From Vesta saturnalis (lineage: Eukaryota > Arthropoda > Insecta > Coleoptera > Lampyridae), in the NCBI GenBank assembly GCA_036346205.1, contig JARFJB010001948.1:921501-985500 (forward strand): a stretch of 64,000 nucleotides of DNA, given 5' to 3'. Below the pieces are notes generated by a model, which saw only the letters and a list, made by a program, of their open reading frames with translations, was not told the DNA's origin and searched no databases. How positions within the stretch are numbered: position 1 is the first letter of the stretch; each line of letters starts with the position of its first letter. Below are positions 13,790 to 26,476 of the stretch, in pieces. A program made the position numbers and the translations under genes.

Positions 13790-14260
13790 TTTCTTTCATC
13801 TTCAATAACTGGAGAACATGAAAAGCAATTGTACTCAAATTTAATGTAAGTGTTTAAGATCATAATATCTAGACCCCAGTGATTTGTAGTGATGGCCCAG
13901 TGAATTGTAGTGGTGGAGTTGCGAGATACTGGTAAAGAGAGGCTAATGTAATTTTATTTTGGCCACAATAATTAAAAAACTGGAAAAGCAATAGTATTCA
14001 CATTTAACAAAGTGTTTAGGACGTGAATGTCTGGAGACCCCCGTGATTTTTGGTGTTGGTGGGGTGAGAAATAAGAGGGATTAATTTAATTTTAATTTTT
14101 CCGCAATAACTTGAAAAGCTTTTGAATTCAAATTTGACAAGTGTTTAAGACCTAAATATATAGAGCTCTGTGATTTTTGGTGGTGGTGGAGTTGTGTGGT
14201 AGAATAAATAAAAAAAACCAAAAGGGATTGCATTCAATTTGATGTAAGTTTATGACTTAG
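13790..14260. repeat. Diverged tandem repeats, about 130-160 bp units
   Basis: A block with AAGTGTTTAAGA, then CCCxGTGATTTxTxGTGxTGGxGG, recurs at about 13848, 14009 and 14138. Each is preceded by a segment with ...AAAAGCAAT...TTCA/CAAATTTAA. A partial fourth unit starts at about 14220. Units are clearly diverged, so the array is old. Confidence 0.75.
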
Positions 14261-14989
14261 AATTGTTTTCCAAGTCGCTAACAACTTTTTGAGTTGTTGC
14301 GGATGAAAGAAAATAACTTATCATATTTATTCCTCTTACTCCTTACCTTATAGGTCCACTCTGACTATAAACTACTGACTTTTGTGAAATTTGAACACAC
14401 ATTTTTCAAATTTCTTGTTAAACACAACACGTGCCCATTCTCCCTCTTCCATTCCTCCACCTACTTTTTTTGTACTCTGGAGACAAAACAGATTTTTTTC
14501 GATTTTTTGACCAACTGCAATAGACTTTCCTTTAGGTAGACACTTAAAAGTTATTTAATTTGGAAGTATGAATCTTGTAATTTAAATTATTTGTTTTTGT
14601 TAATTAATTGTATAATTAGAATTAAGATGTGATAGTTAGATTGGAAATTTTCGTCAAAAATGGGTTACATGAATTTGAATTAGCCGACTTGAAAAACTTT
14701 ACCACTTTATACAATACCTGATTACTGGGGGTATGGACATTCAGGTCTTAAATACTAGTACATAAATACTCTGTTCTGTTGGCTACACATCTGCACATAG
14801 CGTAATAATGATATATAGATGTATGTTTTTGGGTGCGCATGTTTGTGTGTTTACATATACACCTCAACCAGAAATACACACAAAGTAACGGATAAATTCT
14901 ATAAAATTGACAAAAGACTTCACAAAAATGTTCGGCTAAGTCGATTGTTTAATACTGCCAAATACAATTTTGTGGTTTAGTATGTCTTT
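14261..14989. other. Non-coding gap, nothing recognised
   Basis: No coding segment or repeat was supported. Confidence 0.5.
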
Positions 14990-15520
14990 TCAGGATTTAA
15001 GTAGCCAGACGTATGAAGAAGTACATGTTCTTTTCAATGACACACAACCAAACTATCGGTAAGTTGATTGTGGCCTGATGTAGTGGGTTCCCGAATTACT
15101 TCAAAGGAACGCTGGATGGTCAACATTACCTGAACTTCGTCAGAGTTGAACTAATCATTTTCCAATGCCGAAGATTCTGATTCACCTGAACATAGAATTT
15201 GGTTACAACAAGACGGTATACCTCGACATTATGTCCATCTAGTTTGGGAACAGCTGGATCAAATATGTGTATTTGGTGGATTGGTAGATGGGAACCTATT
15301 GAATGGCCATTAAGATCGTCATATTTAATCCTTTTGGATTATTTTCTTTGAGGTTATTTAAAAAGTAAGTTTTATATTAATAGACCTGAAAATATTGAGA
15401 TAAGAAATGAGTCTTCAAGTAATTGGATCAATCATCCCAGGAATGCAATGCTGAACTAGTCTTTTCTCAAGAGATTAGGGCATTGTTCCGCCATTAACGG
15501 ATCTCAAGTTGAACATTTAA
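14990..15520 (+). pseudogene. Mariner-like (IS630/Tc1) transposase remnant
   Basis: A short helix-turn-helix segment at about 15010-15060 (TYEEVHVLFNDTQPN) matches the start of an insect mariner-type transposase. After an internal deletion comes the catalytic region: a GTLDGQHYLNF block at about 15105, then LQQDGIPRHYV at about 15207 (the second catalytic Asp in QQDGA-P-H-Y), then a region equivalent to W-I-G-R...P-I-E-W-P...S-P-D-L at about 15275-15335. The block GYLKSKFYINRPENIE at 15355-15395 and the C-terminal end near 15515 complete it. The third catalytic residue is degenerate (the SPDLTPLDFFLWG block reads SSYLILLDYFL with a stop). Several frameshifts are present. Confidence 0.8.
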
Positions 15521-16141
15521 TTTAATAATTTCCCATTATTATTTTTTATAATTTTACTTAAAGTTTATTGTTTTATCAATTTTTGCTTGAATCAAGTTTA
15601 GTAAAAACTAATTTTAACAATTTTTTTGTTGATTGTATTTAGTGTAATAAATGTATAAATCGAGGTATTGCAAGGGATACTTTGCCATTTGGATTTTTAA
15701 AGTTGGGGTTGGTACCTCATAGGGATGGGGGATTGAAAATACATGCCCGAATGACAATTTAAAAAGAAAAAACTGAGCATTCTTCTGAAATATTTTGTCA
15801 ACTATTTTATAGAATTCACCCGTTACGTTTGATAAATTGGTACTGTATATCTTCTTGTATTTTGACGCTCTAATAACCATGAATTCCACTTATACTCTTC
15901 AAACCTCTTTCATGTACAAGATGTTTTTCCTTAGAATTTGGTACAAATCTGTATAATTTGTTTATTTTCGCGAGGAGTCCGAGTGGTGTCACCGCAGACA
16001 TTTGTTATAGTAGCTATGATGTATATCAGGTATGTGTATTTCGTTTTGTTCTGTTGGTATAGTACATCTGACATTCAGTAGAGTAGCAAGAGAAACAACA
16101 CAGCTGATTTTGTTTACACTTTACTGTTACTGTTCAGGTTA
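15521..16141. other. Non-coding gap, nothing recognised
   Basis: A 91-codon antisense frame at 15614-15889 has no recognisable feature. Nothing else was seen. Confidence 0.5.
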
Positions 16142-17800
16142 TTGTTTGGAGTGTTTATGAAAAAGCGAAAGTCAGTGTTTACAGATATTAGAAAACAAGA
16201 TATTACGAAGAAAATTACGCTTAGTCCTCGTAGCAGTGATGAAAATAACAGTCTTAGGGCTACTACTAGTAATACAAGTTCAAGCCTTGGTAGGCCTACT
16301 GAGTCTAAGAAAGAAAGTGCTAAAAAGAGAGTTGGTCAATACTTGAACCATTATAAAGCATTTGATGATGATTAAAATATCACACTTCTGATAAATCTTC
16401 ATGATTTGGAAAGTTTGCCCTCCCAAATAGCGGTTTGGTCAATATGTCAAGATCGAAACACTAGCTATTACTACTAGTAATAGACTAGGACTAAGTCTCC
16501 AAATAAATATTGGGTTGTAAATTTAGTGTAAGTGGAAATAATAGCAATAAAAAAGGTAAACCTAATACTATGAAAGCAGAACTGAATGTACGGCTAGCCT
16601 ACGCCTTTCGTCGCGTTGGTAAGGGCCAAACCACAGCAAAAACATTTTGCGGCATAATGAATATGCCTCGGCCTTCTTTCAAGCTATATAATACCCTACT
16701 AAGCTTTGCTGCCAAATATGTATGCTTAGAAACTATGAAAAATGCTGTGACAGAATGTGAAAGAAAATTAAAATAATACGGACATAACACCAATTTTGTG
16801 ACATGGCAAGGGCCAATACCGGGCAAGTTGTAGATACTAGGCATTTTCAAAGTTTTACAGATGCAAAAGATTACAATGAACATGAGGTTGGATGTGTTGC
16901 CAAATAATCGGGTACAAGTGGCGTCATGGAAGTTCAGGGCATTGTAGACATGTTCCAGACGTCCGAAGCTTCCTATGGCGTACGATTCAAACATTTTATA
17001 GGGGGTGGTGACAATGCCTCTTATCCAACAGTTGTAGCAGCGCAACCCTATGGCCCTAACTTTGTAATAGAAAAGTTAGAGTGTATGGGGCACGTGCAAA
17101 AGAATGGGAGTACGCCTTATGATTCTAAAACACAAAACTAGCCGATGAATTCAAAACTACTATGGTCTAGCCATAAGACGGAATTCACATAGGTTACAAG
17201 AGATGAAGAATGCTGTTTGGGCGGAATATGTTCATCTCTCCTCTTCCAATGAAAACCCAATGCATGAACCTTGGCCAAAAGGTCCTGATACATGGTGTAA
17301 GCTCCATAAGGCTAAGGAAATGGAAGAATCATATCACCATAAAGCACATACTCATTTCCCCAGCATTGTAATGCAAGAAATAAAGCACATCTTCAAAGAT
17401 CTGTCCAACCCTGAGCTTCTGAAAAAATGCCTTCATGGTGGCACTCAAAATTTATGAGAATCTATAAACAGTTCAATATGGAACAGAATTCCGAAATCTC
17501 ACTTTGTAATGAGAAATACCCTTGAGTTAGGGTTGTATGAAGCCATAGCCATTTTAAATAATGGAAACATAGTTATATGTAGTTACGGCAAATGTTAGGA
17601 ATCAAACCTGGTTCAAACCGCATTAAAATGAAGAGAAGCATTGATGAAAGAAAAATTGCCGAAGCCGAGAAAGCCATTGAAGAAATTCAAAAAAAGTGTC
17701 GCCAGAAGCAAGAGTTAGCCAAAACAAGACTGGAGGATGATTATAAGGCCCAAGAAGATCCAGATCAAGCCATTCTGGCACAGGCATGTTCTAAGGTAAT
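16142..17800 (+). pseudogene. Mutator-like transposase (insect type), broken
   Basis: Successive frames together follow the insect 'Mutator-like transposase domain' protein. A basic Ser-rich N-terminus lies at 16142-16372, then 16510-16776 with NVRLAYAFRRVGKGQTTAK and FCGIMNMPRP. Next come 16926-17141 with QGIVDMFQTSEASYGVRFK and ECMGHVQKN, 17203-17457 with ENPMHEPWPKGPDTWCK, AHTHFPSIVMQEI and KHIFKDLSNPELLKKCLHG, and 17592-17780 with a charged coiled tail ending in the EEDPD-type motif. The region holding the first catalytic Asp, between about 16790 and 16920, is truncated. At least four frame breaks are present, so it is inactive. No inverted termini were identified. Confidence 0.88.
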
Positions 17801-18126
17801 TGTTTTTAACTACATGTGTGTTTTAAAATATGTAAACAATATTCAAGTACGATTCCTAAAAAAGTATGTTTTTTCCACTTAGGAACACACTAAAAAACTA
17901 TAAGAGATATTTACATGATTTTTTTATTTTGTTCCTAAGAACATCAGCCATCCTATGGTTCAGGCATGTTCTAAGGCAATTGGTCTAACTACACGTGTTT
18001 TTTAAAATGTATTAAACAATATTCAAGTGTGATTCCTGCAAAACTATATTTTTTTCCACTTAGGAACGGAGAACTCAAAAACTATAAGATATTTACATGT
18101 TTTTTTTTATTTTGTTCCTAAGAACA
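17781..18126. repeat. Two tandem 180-bp direct repeats
   Basis: The segment beginning CAGGCATGTTCTAAGG at 17781 recurs at 17961 with exactly 180-bp spacing and stays similar to about 18126. Each unit has internal TTAGGAAC and GTTCCTAAGAAC words that form a weak inverted pair. The first unit includes the last coding bases of the Mutator-like pseudogene. Confidence 0.85.
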
Positions 18127-18444
18127 TTCTTTACATTATGAACGGAGGGTTTTTCATTTTTATTTTTAAATAAAATATAAATTATATATTCACCCAAAAA
18201 ATGAGAAAACTTTAGACATTAAAAAAAATTAAACTCTCATTTTAAAACAATTATTTGTAAAAACTGTATATATTTTGTTAACAATGATGTGCCCTTGAAA
18301 TTAAAAAAAAAGTTAAGTCTCTAGCTTATATGCTTTAGGAGCACTGCATTCTTAAATATGTTGAATTTACATGGGCCGATCCCCTTAATGCTTTAAAAAA
18401 GTTGATCTTGTGCTTCGCACACTCGTTTAATTTTCATCGGCATT

Positions 18445-19000
18445 AACTCGTGTTATCACCCGTAATAAGCATAGCACAATGATCACACGAGGTTGTTTTA
18501 GCCAATGAAACTTCATACTTTTCTTAGTAACGTGTCTATTACAGCAATTATTGTTTGACGTTTCTAAGAACTATTATAGTGGAATAATCATCATCAATTT
18601 GAAAGTTCAGAAACCTTAATTTGTTAAAATAAAATGTAATATTGAAAACGTGTTTCTTATTATAACGTCAAAATAATCATTGAATACACGAGTTTCTTAA
18701 ATAAGTAAAATAACTCCACAACTGCCTGGCAACAGGTTTTCGAAACCTGTCAAATTATTTTCAATTTATGCTCACTCTCTTGTGATATTACTACTGATAG
18801 TAATTTATTGTTGTAATTGACACGTTACTAAGGAAAGTATGCAGTTTCATTGGCTAAAACAACCCCATGTTATTAATGAATTATATTCTTTTCCTAATTA
18901 TAACTAGTGCTATGGTTATTATTGATCATAATAGTCGTTAAGCCTTCAGAAAATTTTCATCAATTTTTAACTCGTGTTATCACCGATAATAAGTATAGCA
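18445..19000. repeat. Foldback-type repeat, possible MITE
   Basis: Inverted arms of about 48 bp, 18488-18536 and 18819-18866, match with about three mismatches; each contains GCCAATGAAAC or its complement. They are bracketed by a direct repeat of about 32 bp (AACTCGTGTTATCACC...) at 18445-18476 and 18969-19000. No coding content. Confidence 0.7.
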
Positions 19001-20289
19001 ACTAAATTCCACATTCGCCCTAAAAAGTTCAATCGCACTACCTACGATGACAAATATCTATTTTGTCCTATCAATTATCAATACTGTCCCTACGTTTAGA
19101 TCGATAGGTTGACTTTACCCTTCATAATTGGATGCTACTATTATTAGAAGTCAAGATGACTTGAAGTTCTTCATAATTTCAAATAATAGTATATGAAGTA
19201 TTAAGAACGATAAGAGTAGTTTACTGATTGAGGGAGACTGAGCCAGGTATGAATATTTTTTCATTATAAGAATGATATTGACTAGAAAACTTTTGGTAAG
19301 TTTAGAGGTATATTCTGGTATAAAATATCTGGTGTGAAACACACGACCTTCCAACCTATAAATTGGAAATTAAAAGAAATTAAATAATTTATGAATAATT
19401 TCTTAGGATAACTATGCAACGTATTTTTTAATACGTTCATAACGAATATAGCAACATTGTAAAAACTATAATAATATGTCAGATGGACGTTTAAACTTCA
19501 TGTCAGATTGACGTTAAAAGGCATATAGATGCTAACCTAAAAAAATCTCGCTTCTATAAATACCACAAATGTCTAACCAGACACCTAGATTGATAACTTC
19601 ATATATCCCAAGGATACGAAAATGAGACCATTCCGCCATTTGTCAAACTGGCAAGAATGGCGGGAAATTCAAAAATAACGTGAAATATTTATTAAAGAAC
19701 TTTTTGTTTACATATTGGAAAACAAAATTAGTTTTGTTAATTGACTACGATTACTAACACGGTTAAGTTTCTCTTTAGAATAATACTTTCCAAAAGAAAA
19801 TAATCTAATTTTTAAGTAAAAGTGCGTAATTGTAGTAATTAATTTAAGTTTATGAGGTGCTTCTAAAATGTCTACATTTGGACAATTCAGATTTATAAAA
19901 TAGATCGATCCAAAGCTGTATGGTTATTTACTTGAACCTTTACATAATTGGTAATTGAGTTAATAGTTGGTATTTTGTTATACCCATTCGTAACGCAAAA
20001 ACAAATGTTCTGCAATTTTAATTATCTTAAAACACTATCAGAAGGGATAATTAAACCTCCCTATTCTTTACTTCTACAAAGGACTTACAATTAATTTCAC
20101 AAGCATATGTGTGATCATTAGAATTGCTTTGTTCAGAAGCTCCGCACACATGTCATGCAGCTAATCTGTTTAATAATTCTAACAACAAATCCAGCAATGT
20201 AATACAAAATATTATGAGATAAAATATTATTGCAATCTAAACTAGGAAATATGTTAATCTCCTTATCCAACATTATGTCTTCATTGTTC
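19001..20289. other. Non-coding gap with one small hairpin
   Basis: No gene recognised. At 19631-19666 TTCCGCCATT and AATGGCGGGAA form a short hairpin. The 67-codon minus frame at 19151-19354 has no recognisable feature. Confidence 0.45.
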
Positions 20290-21960
20290 ATCATTAAAGG
20301 GGACCTTCGTTAGTATTCCACGTAATATCATAAAGACTACATACTTCACCTGCATCTAGTGACAAACAATTTGCCATTGTGGATGAAGTGATCGAATTTC
20401 TTAAAAGAATCTGTCTCATAGCAGCTTTCAATTGTAGGACATTAGGATTATTGTTAAATCCGAACCTACGTCTTATTTTGGAAAATAATATTTCTAAATG
20501 GTCTTGGCTAAACCTATATGTTAATAAATACTTAAAATTCTTGTTTTGTGGAAAAGTTCTAGGCAATACAAAAATTGATTTTACAGCTACGGCTAAACCT
20601 ATAATAAAAGTTTTTCTTTAGACTTGTGTAAAAGTCGTGCAATCTTGCAGAGTAAATAAATAATCAACACACTCATACATATGTTTCTCTAGAAAGGAAA
20701 TATTGTCCTCATATAATGGCTTCTTAAAACCATTACCAATAGGACTTCTAGTATTTAGAAAATCAAAATACGGTCGATGGTTTGAATGAATTTTATGGTT
20801 TCATCACATTCTGTAAAAAGTTTATCATCACTTTTTGTAAAACTGCAACGCATCAGCAACTGATGAGCTAAGTGTTTGTGCTGCTAACTTAACTTTCATT
20901 TTATTTTTCTGCCATTCTATATGTGTTGAAGATAATCTATTAGCAAAATTTAACGACAACTGTTCCTGAATATTATGTAAATTAGTAAGATATTGCCATT
21001 TGATTTCTTTAGTGTCAGAAATAAAGTTATTACATGAAGCTAAAGCATTTCTGGCTAATTTAAGCATGTGGCAATCATCTAGGATGTAATATACATTATA
21101 GTCTTCACATGGATGCTTAAAAAAACATTTGATGTTGTCAATATTACTGCCATACAATTTACACCCCAATTTATTTAAAGAGTCAAAGTTTGTAAAAGAC
21201 CATCACATGTAATGCTCCAGATTCGTAGACCAGCTTTACTACATAAAATTAGAGCAGTTTTAATGAGTTGCACTTGGGAGGATGAACAAAGTTTGATTAT
21301 TAGGAAATATCCAATAGGCCACTTCCACTTTCCATCAAGGCTAACAATCATAAAACAAGAGCTTTGGCAGGAGTTTCATCACCTTCAAGACTTAGTTCAT
21401 TACCATAATCACACATGCCCACATATTTTTTTAAACGAGGATCCCAAACTATTTGTTTTCATTGCCATTCCATCAATTATTAAATTGCAATCCCTACAAA
21501 GTAACTTCATTTTATTCAAAGGAAAACAGTTCTTGAAAATCCTGGTTCAGCGTTTACAGACGATATCCAATTTCTGATTGATGAATGATGGGAAGAGACA
21601 AAATTTTTCTAAAATAACATTCAGTAAATGTTAAAGTCACAGTGTCCTCAATAGACATTACCTGCAATAATTATATGTTATGTGAATAATAAAACAATGT
21701 CAAGGCAAACTTTTTCATTTCCTTAATATCTATGGCCTTTCTTGCTTGCCTTATATGTTTCATTTCATTTCTGATCAACTCCAAAGTTAACTCTTCGAAA
21801 CTGTCTAATAAAATAGTACCCGCATGATCATCTAGCAAACATTTTTTTTTGCAATTCCGCACTAAATCTTGTTTGTTGACGGCAAATCTTTTGTTGCAAA
21901 CTTTTCACTTTGCTATAAAGCATCCTTCTAGTAGGGGATGTATTTGCTTTATTCACATTC
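20290..21960 (-). pseudogene. P-element (THAP9-like) transposase, broken
   Basis: Read on the minus strand from about 21960. First is a basic coiled-coil region (MLYSKVKSLQQKICRRQ-like), then 21862-21671 with KMKKFALTLFYYSHN. A stop- and frameshift-ridden RNase-H-fold region follows with KKYVGMCDYGNE and WPIGYF blocks. Then comes a long intact block, 21169-20828, with GCKLYG, DDCHMLKLARNAL, LHNIQEQ and AAQTLSSSVADAL. Last is 20566-20294 with FSQDHLEILFSKIRRRFGFN, the C-terminal signature of P-element/THAP9 transposases. The THAP zinc finger was not found. The order and motifs are unmistakable, but at least five lesions are present. The 121-codon plus-strand frame at 21212-21577 is the antisense shadow. 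Confidence 0.9.
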
Positions 21961-22783
21961 ACGTGCTAGTTACTGCTATTACGTCAACAGATATTTCTCC
22001 TAACTAAAATAACAGTCATAACATGTTTATTAGAAATAATTAACACTTACACTTAGTTAAAGTTTCGTTCTTAGGGATTTTCGAGTGTACCAGTTCTTTG
22101 AAGATGTTTAGGAAACCCTGTAAATACGGAAGGGACTGTATTATCTTTTAATCGAGGAATCGTAGTAAATAATCCGAATGCAGAAAATGTTCACTACAAA
22201 TTTTACTATATTTTGTAGGTCCTCTTCCTTCGCATAGAGTTTAACCAGGACTTCAATTTTTCTGGGTTTTTCGGAAAGCTAAAATTATTTATCAAACACT
22301 TGCAATACTTTTGTATATATATTAATCTATTAATTACCCAAAAAATGTATTTTTTCTTTTGAAAATCGGTTCGTACAGCCATAAGCACTGCAAGACACTG
22401 GCATGGCAACTTCGAATTGTACAACACAAAAACCAATGAAACTAACTTATGATACAGTATTAACACGAATCAAATACATTAAATTATTTGCTTATACTTA
22501 ATAATTTAAACACCAATTCTAATAGCTAAAGGTCTATAAACACTTAATTTTAAATTACAGTCACCACCAAATTGAAACAAGTTTAAATAATATTGTAAAT
22601 AAACACATAACACTGCACAGGAGTAAAGCAGAATAAACGTTTTTGCCAGTCTTACAAATGGCCAACAGTGAACTCTCAATACATACTTAATTTACAATCA
22701 TAGAGTCGCGGCAAACTCTTTTCCAATGTGGGGATAAACGTCAGCGCTTGACATTGTTGCCAAACGTATGAAATTCGACGTCA
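21961..22783. other. Non-coding gap, nothing recognised
   Basis: No supported feature. It may contain the 5' end of the P-like element and the end of the neighbouring DDE element. Confidence 0.4.
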
Positions 22784-24899
22784 ACATAATACCCTTGTTT
22801 ATTAGTTTTTGATGGAAATACTGTTCTCAACTAAGTAACAATACTTTTAACAGTTCTTAGATCATTTTGCGATGATTAAGCAATTGTAACATTTTGAAGT
22901 AGTCATGTATAATTTCGAGGAGCTTATATTTATCATCAATTAATATTGGGAATTAAAACGTATGTGATTGGAATTGATGTTTTAGCTTGGTACAGTTATA
23001 AATATAGGAATAACCTATAAAATTAAAATAAACGCTCAATTTAAAGAAAATATATTCGAATACTAAATATGAACATTGCACTTTGGTTATACAACACTGA
23101 ATATTCATTTTGATAAAATTATCATGGCGACGACGATATAAAGGTTATTCTTTAAATTTATTTTATTTATAAATATCATCTTCACTTTCGAATCGTCTTC
23201 ATTTGGATTAATAATAATTGGCGCAATATCCATCATGTCAAACATTACTGATTCCACCATTTAGTAACTTCGTCTTCTGTGTGTCGGACGCAATTTTTCC
23301 ATATTTCTGAGTAATCGTTTGTAAAGCCTCTTTCCACATATTTAAGCAACTATGCATACTTTTGCCATCTCTTCCTATATGTTTATTGTAGTATGTTTTG
23401 GATGCCCCATACGTTCTCTATTGCGTTAAATATGCAATGATAGGGTGGAAGCCTTAATACCTTGTGCCCGTATGTTTCCGCCAGTTCATCAATAACATAC
23501 TGTTTGGGAGGTTTATTCCTAAAATTCAATGTGTAAAAATTTAAGATTACAAATTATTATACTTACATTGCAACTATATTTAAGAGTTCTTTTTAAAGAG
23601 ATTGGAATCAAATGCGCCCTCTTTAGATAACCATTGTTGAATGTCAGCTTTTTCCATGTAGCATTTGGTGGTTTGTTAATAATGGTACTATGATAAGAAG
23701 CGTTATCTAGTACAATTACTGATGGTTTCTCTAAATTGAACAATAATTGGTTCTCAAACCTGCGTTTAAAGTTCATTTCATTCATCTCGCCATGATAATC
23801 AGGATTTGATGTCGAAGAAGAGAAAATTAAATCAGCACCTGGGATAAAGCCATGATCATTGCCTGCATGTAAAACAATACATCTACAAAATAATTGATTA
23901 TCTATAATAAACATAATGAGTTTGATTGACATTTTACCTTATGCCATCTACTTTGTACTTTTAACAGTTTTAGATTATCGTTTTGCCATGATCGAGCTAG
24001 GTTCCATTTTGAAATATCCATGTTTCGTCTATGTAAACTAATTCATATAATGATTCGTTTTATATTTCATAAAAGATTTTAGGAAGCGTAATCGTTTTAA
24101 CGAAACGTCAGCCAATTCCATAAGACCTCTTCTCGGATCATCTTTTTCCGTTTAAACCCTATATTATTCAAAACGGTATGAAGGGACCTTCTACAGCCAG
24201 AAATAGATCATCGTTATTTAATTTTTCCCACAAAATCTTGACGGTTATGTGCTCATCTAAAATATTAATAACGAAAATTTTAGGTGTTTCAAACTGTTTC
24301 AAAACATTACTGTTTTCATACATTCGGTAGATCATATTTCGAATAGAGTCGCACTGATACGTAGCAACATCTGTGACGGGTTTCTTATGTAGTTGCTTTT
24401 TTGGCGATCTTAATGGTTCGTTGTTTCTAACTGCTTGCGAAATCGTACTAACAGTAGATAGATTAATGTTCAAGGCTGCGGCTACACGCTACAAAGATAT
24501 AATTAATGAAATCACAATTAATCTATAGGTACTCATTCTTACCTCTCTAACAGCGGCCAATGGTAACAGCGGTCCACCGTTATCACGCTCGAGTTCAAAA
24601 TAAGAAATTAGCGAAGCTATAAGCTCTTTTCCTCTATTTCCAAAACGTTTGCGAGACATTATAACACGCACGAAAATACAAATGACACAAGGATTTGTCA
24701 TGAAAAGAACAGTTGTTTTTATAATAGAACAATGCAAGCCACACGAATCGAAAATCTCAAAATGTGGAAAACGTCAAAATTAGAAGTTAGTGTAAACAGA
24801 AGAGCTGACAACATTGTAATTTATTCGGCAGTTCTAACAACCCAACAACGTATTTCACTAACATAGATATATCATTTGTAATTATCAGGGTTATTATGG
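22784..24899 (-). mobile_element. DDE transposon with a spliced transposase, probable limits
   Basis: The transposase gene below is flanked by weakly matching inverted ends, CATAATACCCTTG at 22784 and CAGGGTTATTATG at 24887-24899. The match is only about 14 of 20 bases, so the limits are tentative. Confidence 0.35.
23170..24657 (-). pseudogene. Intron-containing DDE-superfamily transposase
   Basis: Starts at ATG 24657 (MSRKRFGNRGKELIA). The N-terminal exon (ELERDNGGPLLPLAAVRE) ends at a GTAAGA donor, and a 54-nt intron (24489-24542) follows. Exon 2 has an HTH-like region (LNINLSTVSTI), a linker, and FKRKK. A motif equivalent to VYIDETW near 24035 supplies the first Asp. A 55-nt intron (23883-23937) and the block IVLHAGNDHGFIPGADLIF then follow, with the second Asp in VIVLDNASYHS (about 23700). 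After a 48-nt intron (23519-23566) comes KVLRLPPYHCIFNAIENVWG, the third catalytic residue. This is the IS630-like 'DDE superfamily endonuclease' family common in arthropods. Frameshifts near 24180 and 24020, and a truncated C-terminus, make it inactive, though decay is modest. Confidence 0.82.
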
Positions 24900-25379
24900 A
24901 AGTTGGTATGTTAAGTTTGTCTCTCTTAACAATTTACACAACGGAAAAGATTTTGCCGTGACTTTATATAAATTGTTTGGCGTTTATCATAAAACATAAT
25001 TTCTTAATCATAAACAAGTATACACTTTTGAATCCTGTTTAATTAATTTTAGTCTTAGTTCGCTTTTATTAAGAAACTTTATTTTTCTTTATTTTATTTT
25101 TTATATATTAATAAACGGGCGAGCCCACTAATTTACAATCATATATACATTTTTGGCGTTTACCATAAAATATAATTTCTTAATCATAAACAAGTACACA
25201 CTTGCAATTTTTGTATGGTATATAAACTAGTACTACAAATATCAAACCACTCCGTATTCTCATTGCATTCCATCGACACTCTCTCAATTATACTTAGCCG
25301 CTGACCGTTTCTTAACAGTTTTAATCTAAATAATACATTGTTTTGTCGTAATCGCCTACTAGGACTTGAAAATTAAATA
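24900..25379. repeat. AT-rich gap with a direct repeat of about 52 bp
   Basis: GGCGTTTATCATAAAACATA... at about 24976-25027 recurs as GGCGTTTACCATAAAATATA... at about 25153-25206, both including CTTAATCATAAACAAGTA. They flank a T-rich segment. The pair could be small terminal repeats of an unidentified insertion. Confidence 0.6.
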
Positions 25380-26256
25380 AGCTTAATAATTCTGGACAAT
25401 TAATAGTATTATTTAAAATCTTGAATGCAAATATTAAATCAGCTCAATATCTTGCAGACTCAAGTGTCGCAATCATTAACTTTTGCCTTATATTACTATA
25501 ATCATGATCTATATATTGCATTGGATGTCCAATTCTTTTTGCCGCAAACCTTAAAAATATATTATTCAACGACTGAAGTCTTTTAATGATCCAATTTCTG
25601 AAGGGTACCATATGGGTGATACATTAATGCTGAATATACATAGGAAAAATATATAGTTCTAAGTGTTTCAATTTTTGAAAATGCACAAAAAAATCTTTTA
25701 ACAAAATATAACTTTTTCTTTACTTTTAATTTAAGATAATCAATATGCGGCTTTAATGAAAGTTTAGAGTCAAAAATAATTCCCAAATCCTTAATATGTT
25801 CAACATTCTGTAAAGCTTCATGATTAATGAACTATAGATTGTTATTCACACAAGCAGGACCTAACCTGACTGAAAAACATTTTTAGTATTGCAATCAACC
25901 TCATTATAGGAACACCATTCAACGAATGAATCTACATTACATTGTAATAGAAACGAATCATGATTATTCTCAATGGCTTTGCAAATCTTCGTATCATGCG
26001 CAAAAATGATATTTGACTATACTTAATGCATAACTGAGCATCATTTGTAAATATGACAAAAATAGTGGAGCAAGATGTACCTTGGCCTACTCCTGGGGTA
26101 TACATCTATGATTTCAGAAATAAACGATCTAATTTTAACAAATTGTTTTCTCTCACTAAGAAATGACTCAAACCATAACAGTAAAGGACCATTTATTCCA
26201 TGTGCATGGAGTTTTTAACTGGAAGACCAACATTTACTCTGCCAAATGCTCTAAGT

Positions 26257-26257
<1 letters not shown>
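25380..26257 (-). pseudogene. Non-LTR (Jockey-type) reverse transcriptase, 3' half
   Basis: On the minus strand this segment resumes the RT begun at 29610-30000. It shows an AFGRVN-like remnant of catalytic motif A, FESFLSER and GVGQGT (motif B type). The catalytic Y-A-D-D box is replaced by F-A-H-D at about 25995. The thumb block LGIIFDSKL is kept as GIIFDSKLSLKPHIDYLKLK, followed by IETLRTIYFSYVYSALMY in the clean frame 25583-25786. Several frame changes are present. A Penelope-like insertion separates the two halves. Confidence 0.85.

Positions 26258-26314
<57 letters not shown>
26258..26314. repeat. (TA)n bordering the Penelope-like insertion, left
   Basis: TA run of about 57 bp directly against the outer end of the left PLE terminal repeat. 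Confidence 0.97.
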
Positions 26315-26317
<3 letters not shown>

Positions 26318-26476
26318 AATAAGACAATTTTTCTTTAAAACTTGTGTAAATAAACGTAAAATTAATTCAACGTTTCGGGAACGTCCTTTGTTCCTTTGTC
26401 AAGAATTTATTTGACAATTACAGAAATTGAAATAAGGTAACTATTTTTAACAAGTACAAAATATGAAACAAGGTAA

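Noticed and set aside
19631..19666. Small hairpin with GGCGGGAA as an E2F palindrome
   Set aside because: Isolated, not repeated in the window and not near a recognised gene.
21212..21577. 121-codon plus-strand frame
   Set aside because: Antisense of the P-element transposase region, which has clear family motifs.
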